Assembly: GCA_037957365.1 (NCBI GenBank)
Contig: JARHVA010002127.1
Coordinates: 1,735,001 to 1,799,000 of the forward strand
Source: Torreya grandis
Lineage: Eukaryota; Streptophyta; Pinopsida; Cupressales; Taxaceae
Reading direction: 5' to 3'
Length of the DNA stretch: 64,000 bases
A model generated the notes under the pieces. It did not search any database. It was not told where the DNA came from and saw nothing but the letters and a program-made list of their open reading frames with translations. Made by a program: the position numbers and the translations under genes. Below are positions 57,055 through 64,000 of the stretch, in pieces. Positions within the stretch are counted from its first letter, which is position 1. Every line of letters starts with the position of its first letter.

Positions 57055-58225
57055 AAAAAAAAAAAGGTTACAATCAATTCTATTTTTGCTTATTGATGGT
57101 CTTTTGTTCAAGAAAGATATCAATGGCATGTTGCTAAGGTGTACAGAGCCAAGCCAAACTCAGAGATTGCTTGAAAAATTCTATGATGAACATGGTGGAC
57201 AATATTTTTCCACAAGAACTACAGCCCTTAAGATCATGAGAGGTGGGTACTATTGGCCTAGTATTTTTGGTGATTATCATGCATGGGTAAGAAAGTGCAA
57301 ATAGTGTGTTATGTTTGTAGGAAAAGTGAAACTTGAAGCCTTACCTCTTCAACCAATTATGGTGGATCAGCCATTTGTCCAATGGGGATTGGAATTTATT
57401 GGTCTCATAAATCCTCCTTCAAGTTTAGGATATAAATGGATTCTACCTGCTACAGATTAATTCACATGTTGGACAAAATTAGTGGCATTGAAAGAAGCAA
57501 ATGAAACCAATGTTCTAGATTTCTATGAAGGTTTGCTTACTAGATTTAGAGTTCCTTCAACTATTATTTATGATAATACAATGGCTTTTGTGGGAACTAA
57601 GATGAGTCAATGGGCTGTCAAACATGGGATTTATCTTATCACTTCATCAAACTATTATCCACAAGGCAATGGCCTTGACAAATCTACAAATAAGAACCTA
57701 TTGAAGATCATAATAAGGACTATTGAAGACAATCAGAGGTCATGGAATCTCAAGTTGAAGTCATCTCTATGGGCTAATAGGATCACCTAAAAAATATCAA
57801 TAGCCAACTCTCCATACAAACTGGTATATGGTAAACAAGTAAAGCTACCCATTTCTCTTGAGTTTCTTACTTTATAACTAATGCATCAACTTTAATTGTT
57901 GGAGAATGAGCCTATGAAGATCAGGTATGCTAATTTTTTTGAGTTGGAAATCAATCTATGCTAGCCATGGAATTTCATCAAGCATAAGTGAAGACAGATT
58001 TTGACAAAAAAATCTTCATCACGAAGTTTCAAAGAGGTAGATATGGTCCTCAAGTGGGATGAGGATTGAGCTAAACTAAGAAGGCACACAAAGTTTGATT
58101 TCCTTTGGAATGATCCATACATGATCTCCAACTACAAATCCCATAATGCCTTCCAAATTGAATAGATGGATGGTGAAGAGCTTCCAATCCCAGTTAATGG
58201 GATGCATTTAAAATATTGCTATTGA
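57055..58225 (+). pseudogene. Element B integrase
   Basis: A 72-codon ORF holds the finger (LEKFYDEHGGQYFSTRTT, then WVRKCK). The second His of H2C2 is Gln in GGQ. The core has WGLEFIGLINPPSSLGYKW, ATD, a stop, FTCW (first Asp), STIIYDNTMAFVG (second Asp) and QGNGLDKSTNKNLLKII, where the catalytic Glu is Lys. The C-terminal GPY/F-like module (WNDPYMISNYKSHNAFQ) ends near 58225 with VNGMHLKYCY. Stops at 57301 and 57459 and others inactivate it. Confidence 0.9.
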
Positions 58226-58524
58226 AGAGCAAAGTCCCTTGTACATAGTTTTTTTGTTTGTTTATCTCCAAGTTTTTTTCAAACACATTAGTTGTTTTTT
58301 TTTATTCCAATAGGTACTTGTTTGCACATTTGATTTGTTTAGTTAGTTTTCCCTGCATTGTATGTTTTCTTTCTTATTTTGAAAGATGAAGGTTGTCTCA
58401 TGCCAAGTCAAAAGAGAATTTGTAGTCATGGATCAAATTTGTCATTACTTTGTGAGTCCAGGAGTCATGTAAATGGTCTAGTTCTTAAACATAGCAGGCA
58501 TGCTTCCCAATTGAGTCACCAAAA
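58226..58524 (+). other. Element B 3' non-coding segment
   Basis: The segment runs from integrase end to 3' LTR. The LTR is preceded by TTGAGTCACCAAAA with no purine run, so as in C no clear polypurine tract is visible. Confidence 0.5.
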
Positions 58525-61267
58525 TGTTGATAATTTTGACCCCACAGGTCAAAATTGCAACCCTTATCATTCAAAACTTTGCATAAGCATGCCTTTTTGT
58601 CCAAGTGTCAAAAATTAGTCTTTGAAGTTTTTCTGAAGGGCTCCTTCCTTTCAAAAAGGTCTATTTTAATAGCTTTTTTAAAGGGTACTTCTCAGAAAAA
58701 TGGGCTTTTCAAAAGTCTGAATGAATTTATCAAGTCCAAATGGTCACTTTATTTTGAGAGAATTGTCTGAGAAGAAAGCCCGAAGGGCATTTTCATAAAG
58801 CCCAAAGGGCATCTTCAAAAGCAAGGGCACTTTTTACTTTTCCAAAAGGGAAATTACAAAAATCTGAAGGGTCTTTTCTTATATGAAAGACCATTTCAAA
58901 ATTGTCAAAGGGACACTTGCAACTTTGTTGAAGGGTATTTTCTCAGACGAAAGACCATTTCAAAATTGCCAAAGGGACACTTGCAACTTTGCCGAAGGGT
59001 CAATTTCAATTTTTCCAAAAAGGTCATTATACAAAAGGGAAAGACCATTTCAAAATTACTGAAGGGATACTTTTAACATTCCTAAAGGATTTGATCTTTC
59101 CAAAAATCTTGAAGGTATTCTTCTCGAAAAAAAATAGTGATTTTCAAATTTTTTGAAGGGTATTGGTAAAAAGTTTGAAGTTCTTTCTTTTCAAGAGGTT
59201 GCCCTTGCAAAAAATCTGAAGGGTCACTTAACTTTTCTGAAGAGTCACTTTCTCTATGGAAAATGTCATTTCAACAATTCCAAAAGGCACTTTAATATTT
59301 CTAAAGGGTCACCTTCTCTTTAGCCAAAAAGGAAAAGACCATTACAATTTCTATGAAGACCATTTCAAGAAATTTGAAGGACCATTGCAAGAAATCTGAA
59401 GGGCAATTTCAAAAGTCCAAGGACATGAATTCCTTCAAACATTTTGTCTGAAGGAATTGTCTGTCGCAAAAACCTAAAAAAATAATTTCCTTTAAAAAAA
59501 TTCTTCGAAGGAATTGTTCAAGATGAAAGGGAGAAGTTCTTTCAAGTAATTTTCTCAAAAGAAAGAAGAGTCCAAAGGGAAAAGTCTCAGACAAATTGTC
59601 TACAAGAAATAGATAAAATCCTGAAACAATTCCATGAGAATTGACCAAGCAAATTATCTGAAGAAATAATTTTGAGAAAGTGAATGAAGACAAGGGTTTG
59701 GGAGGAAAGCTCGAAAGAAATGAATGAAGAAATATTGTCCATGGAAATAGACAAAAATAACTTTGAAAGGAATACAAATAGAAATAAATAGCCCAAACAA
59801 ATGTCAAAAGAATACATGAAGAGCATGCAAAGTGGCCGAAACAAGATTAGACCTATCCAGGATGAGCATGAACATGCAAAAAACCAATAAAGATATTGTT
59901 TTTCTATCTATACGAAGATTTATAGTCTGAGACTACAATAAAGAGCATGCCAAATAATAAATTCAATAATTAAATAATTCACACTTGGAAAAGACATGAA
60001 ACTACCTTCAAGCATGACTCTTCTAGTTTAAAAAGGGAAGCTCAAATGCGTGAAGGGTTCAAGGAGTTTAACATTAGATGGTTGTTTAAGGAGTTAACAT
60101 GGAATTTATGCATGCTTCAATTTTCAAAGAGCTTTTTCATGCAAGTGGAGGCATGTTGAAGTTGATTAGTCTTGAGTTTGAGTTGACTTTTGCCAAAGTG
60201 TCACATCTATTCTAATTTATCTTGCTTATTGAAGGCTTTCAACACTTCCAACTTGTTCAAACAGAAGATTTGGTGTAGCCTTCCTACATGGAGCAGATTA
60301 TTCCAAGATGGGCCCACCATCTAGACTTCTATGCCAACCTTGAAAATTCATGCAGGTTTGATGAATTTCAAAGATTATAATAATGATAACTACATGGGCT
60401 CTCCATCCTTTTCAAATGCCAAAGAGCTTTTCATGTAGGACATAAGACAAGAATATTATTGGAAGGCATGGTTATTTTTAGATAGCTCAAGTTGGACTTA
60501 TGTAATGTGGGAGTTGATCTCCTCTCTACTTTTAGCACCAATATCTTGGCTTATGTATGCTTTTTTTATATAAGTTAGCTTTTTCAACCATTTTAATCAT
60601 CCCTTTTTTGGCAAGATCAAACTCTACCAAAGATTAAGTTTTGTAACCTTTTTTAGATAAATAGAAGGACTATTTTTAGATTCTAGGATGATGGTATAGT
60701 GTATTTATGTCAGTGATTTGCATATGTAATAGAATTTTCTTCCTTGGCAAGTCTTGATTCTTACCTAGTTACTAGCTGATCAGATTATGCAAGTCATGTT
60801 TTATGTTTAATATCTTTTGGCTGAAGTTATAATGGATATAAGTGGTTGTTAGTGCCTTGAATTATGCCTATTCCATCATTTCCCTCAAGCTTTGATCATC
60901 AGATAAAACTTTCTCATGAAATACTGATGCATAGGAGTCAATTGGAGTTGAAGATTTAGTCTTTTCTTATCTAATTAGCGTTTTAGAAGCTTAAATTGAG
61001 TGGATGAACAAAAATACAGGTGTATCACAATCATTAGATAGGATTTTCCTTCAAGTTTCTTTCTTACCTTTTCCCTCTTCCCTTTTCCCTTGCATTTTTT
61101 AGCATAGAGTAGAGATCCTAATTGATACACCAAAGGGAGTTAGCCCTTAGAATCTAGAGATTTAATACACTGATTAGGCCACCCATAGCCTATGATTGTT
61201 TCCATATTTTAGTAGACTATGAAGGCCTAAAACTACCTTCACAAGGGTGTGAGTCTGATTGACAATA
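58525..61267 (+). repeat. Element B 3' LTR
   Basis: It matches 39233-41886 over its whole length with many substitutions and small indels. It contains an extra copy of the unit of about 64 bases in the GAAGGG array (58920-58985). The terminal hairpin is conserved. Confidence 0.9.
58640..59420 (+). repeat. GAAGGG-type degenerate tandem array in element B 3' LTR
   Basis: The counterpart of 39340-40080. Two nearly identical units lie side by side at about 58876-59000 (GAAAGACCATTTCAAAATTG, then CACTTGCAACTTTG). Confidence 0.75.
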
Positions 61268-62188
61268 GTTCCCTCTTCATGGTTTCCATAATTGAATAGG
61301 AGGTGTTTTCATCTTACTCAAAACTCTATCTTAATAAGAGTTAGATGATCTATATTTCAATTTCAAAATACTTTCAAAAACAATTTCAAATCAAGGTATA
61401 TCTTACTTCCAAAGTAACCCACATAAAGGTTATCCATATTTAAACCAAAAAATTATGCATACATAATTACTTTTGCAAATAACTTATACCTCTGTAGAAA
61501 CTATAAAGTGCACCTAATGAGTGTTGGTTGACATATTTTTAGTGTTTTAAACAACTTCTTGTTTACTTCCTTCAACTCTTAACAAAGTTGTGAAAAATAA
61601 ACCAACTTATGAACCAATTAAAACTCAATCCATAAAATGTAAATACCTGTTCAATTTCTTAAACAATGCCTTATTTTCCATTTCCATATCTTACCATGAA
61701 ACTAGTCTTTTCACTTGTTCCCATAGGCTTTCAAAATATGACTAGTCATCTAAAAATAAAGGCTACATAACTGGTTATCAAATACCAAAATATTGTGTCA
61801 ATACCAATATGAAATCAGATTTCCATCATACCTTATTCTGCCCTCTATGTAAGAATGGTTTAGGACTACAACTAATTCTTCTTGTATGTGCATCACCAAA
61901 AATGTATTGTATTTTATCTGAATGTGTCCCAAGATAGAAAGGTTGTTCATATTACAACACCATCTCACATATTCAAGTGACAAAATGTTGTGTTCTTCAT
62001 CCGTGTTAATTTTGTAGGACTAGTGGTTCTAGAATCTTGACTGTTATAAAGGTGTCTTCTTATAGAAAATTGGAGGACCTTCTAATTTTCCTTTACACTA
62101 GCGAACCTACATAATCAAATTAAATAGAATAATAATACCAATATTTGATATCTAAAAATCTAAATTGAATTAAGTCCTATATCAACTT
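61268..62188 (-). other. Element E interior, right part (non-coding)
   Basis: No gag-pol motif is seen. The only longer minus ORF (61798-61983) has no recognisable content. The interior resumes after element B ends. Confidence 0.55.
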
Positions 62189-62200
62189 GCTCTGATACCA
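62189..62200 (-). other. Element E primer binding site for initiator Met tRNA
   Basis: The minus strand reads TGGTATCAGAGC four bases after the 5' LTR end. This is the standard plant PBS complementary to initiator Met tRNA, perfect over 12 bases. Confidence 0.9.
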
Positions 62201-62204
62201 AAAA

Positions 62205-64000
62205 TGATCCAAAAACTAGATTTACTCCTTATATAAATCAAATAGTTTTTTTAAATAAATCATATACTATAAAATCTCAATTCCTTCGAATACATAGAAT
62301 TGGATGCAAAATATTCTCAATTTCCTTTAAATCAAATATAAATTAGATTGATTGTTCTATAAATGAATATGAGTTAATGAAAACTCTAAAAACTCATTTC
62401 TAAATCAAAACTCTTGTTTTCAAACTGATCCATGAACATTAATTAGCCCCCTAATAATAAATACTATTTTATTCAAAAAAGATTTTAAAAATTTAATAAG
62501 TCATTTTCCAATATATAATTAAAATGAATTGACTTTCAAATATGAATGTGAATTGTCCAAATAATTCTGAATGTGATTATTTTGAAAACTCATATAACTC
62601 TATTACTCAATTAAATCATTCCATTCATATTTTTATCTCTTCAAATAGTCTTTTATACAATTTTACATAATTAAATTTCAAGATATCAATGAATAATTTG
62701 AAACTGATATCTACTGATGGAATAATGAAAAACTAAGAAAAATAGAGATAAGAGATTGTTTACGAGGTTCACTAATTGGATATGTCTCAGGTTCATTTAA
62801 ACCATTCCTTATAAATAAGATGTAAATACAAAATTTAAAACTTACATCCCTGTATGCTTTAATAAAACTTCCAGTTCTATGTGATATGAAGAACTCATCA
62901 TGTATCACGTAAACATTTTTCTATTCAACCAAAAGAATATCTACAAGTGCTTGTAGCTCTCTTGAATGGGCTAATTAATTCTCTCAACTAGAATAAAAAT
63001 ACTTTCAAAGTATTTATAACATATTCTTGGCTTTTAAAAATCTCTGTAATTTATACAGGCTGAAAAGGACTTGAGAATGGACAAAAATAAAACATGGTCA
63101 ATTCACTGAATTAAATAACCTTTGTTCTTCAAGAAAAATAGACCTTCATTTGTATGGATTTTCCATGCTTAAAAATACAAGTACAATTCTTTCTCTATAA
63201 AAAAAATAAAAAACATGTGTCCTTTTTTGGCTGCCCTTTCTCTATAAGTTATCCCAAAATAATAAATCTTCAATATAAAAATTGCCATATAACCAATGTT
63301 GGCTAACAATTTTCTATTTCTGCTCAAAGTATGGTTAAACTCCAAATAGACTACATGAAAAATAAAGGAATAAAATCCCATAATTAAAGGGAAGTTCCAA
63401 TGCCATGCTTTAATTAATAAAGTACTTAACAAAAACCAATGCACAACCCATTTAACTCACCCATGTCCATCAAAAGTGCATGTGGGTAGGATTCCATGTA
63501 GACCATGCAAAAAGGCAAATGGATAAAGTGTGCATGTTAATGGTTTAACGCCAAACATAGGTAAGAGTATAATTAAAGTTTAGACTTTAGTTTTAAAAAC
63601 ATATCCCATTTAACACCAAATTTTTTCCCCATCCAAAATGGATGTTCCACGTGGTAAAAGGTAATATTAAGGTTTTTAAAACATGCATGGTATTAAGGTT
63701 TATTAAAATGGGACACAAGATTTTTTTTAAAAACATATCCCATGGTAAATAAAACCCATGCATGACCATCCACATGGAAGTGGGGAATGCTAAATTTGGG
63801 ACTTGGTTTTAAAATATCCAATGGCTTAATAAAACCATAAATAGGATATTTAAATTGGGATTTAATTAAATTTGGATTTAATTTAAAAATGTATCCCATA
63901 ACCATAAAATAGGATATTAGGATTATTTTGAAAATGAGAAAATTATGGTGGGAATAATTGGTTACGTGGAAAGGATAAAAATAAATATATATTGGAATAT
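62205..64000 (-). repeat. Element E 5' LTR (right copy, cut by window end)
   Basis: It matches 36229-38011. The inner end is TGATCC on the plus strand, so CA at the LTR end on the minus strand, next to the PBS. The outer end lies beyond the window. Confidence 0.85.

Larger units (their letters stand above)
39233..61267 (+). mobile_element. Element B: dual-RNase H Ty3/gypsy element with LTRs, split by element C
   Basis: Two LTRs (39233-41886 and 58525-61267) flank gag, protease, aRNH, RT, RNase H and integrase on the plus strand. Without element C (44396-54598 plus one target copy) it is about 11.8 kb. It interrupts element E. Its LTRs differ by many substitutions and a tandem-unit change, and its genes hold many stops, so it is older than C. 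Confidence 0.9.
36229..64000 (-). mobile_element. Element E: non-coding LTR element, host of B and C, continues past the window
   Basis: Two copies of a long repeat (36229 to about 38117, and 62205 to beyond 64000) lie in the same orientation. The right copy is followed on the minus strand by TTTT and then a perfect 12-base TGGTATCAGAGC PBS. This fixes the right copy as the 5' LTR and the strand as minus. After removing element B the interior is only about 2.05 kb (38118-39232 plus 61268-62204), with no gag or pol motif. E is therefore a non-autonomous element that interrupted relic D. Confidence 0.8.

Noticed and set aside
1..64000. A CRISPR array, prophage or bacterial gene system
   Set aside because: No spaced identical repeats of that kind. 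All recognisable coding content is plant Ty3/gypsy.

Overview
The window is plant nuclear DNA made almost wholly of old LTR retrotransposons of the Ty3/gypsy type. I see no intact host gene, rRNA, tRNA or CRISPR array. The AT-rich base composition, LTRs of up to 2.7 kb, deep nesting and heavy decay of every coding region (many in-frame stops, few long ORFs) point to a large, repeat-filled plant genome. A gymnosperm would fit, but the sequence alone does not prove the taxon.

Layout. About 640-5808 (minus strand) is relic A, a Ty3/gypsy element running from gag to integrase. Around 5890-6190 is a minus-strand TATA box and leader with a splice-donor-like end. 6190-9650 is non-coding, ending in a G-poor CAT-rich tract. 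9653-18400 (plus) is element F, with one 710-bp LTR, PBS, gag with zinc knuckles, protease, a gag-like module, RT, RNase H and integrase. It is followed by a long decayed unknown reading frame (19190-22640). 22690-26500 is mostly non-coding apart from a charged, coiled-coil-like reading frame at 25019-25790. 26510-29580 (minus) is a second long decayed reading frame of unknown identity. 29660-32570 holds non-coding tandem duplications. 32570-36228 (minus) is relic D, the same family as A, cut off upstream of its aRNH domain.

From 36229 to the window end there is a nested stack. Element E (minus; LTRs 36229-about 38117 and 62205->64000; initiator-Met-tRNA PBS at 62189-62200; non-coding interior) interrupts D. 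Element B (plus, 39233-61267) interrupts E. Element C (plus, 44396-54598) interrupts B between its protease and aRNH domains. C has the most similar LTR pair and the longest surviving ORFs, as expected of the youngest layer.

The main biological signal concerns A, B, C and D. Each has two RNase H domains: an archaeal-like RNase H (aRNH) between protease and RT, and the ordinary gypsy RNase H after RT. In all four the ordinary RNase H lacks its first catalytic Asp (Tyr, Tyr, Cys and Phe), while the aRNH catalytic residues are mostly kept. This suggests that RNase H duty passed to the aRNH before these copies spread, and that the aRNH position differs from the usual angiosperm Tat order (RT-RNH-aRNH-INT). 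B and C also begin their LTRs with a long terminal hairpin.
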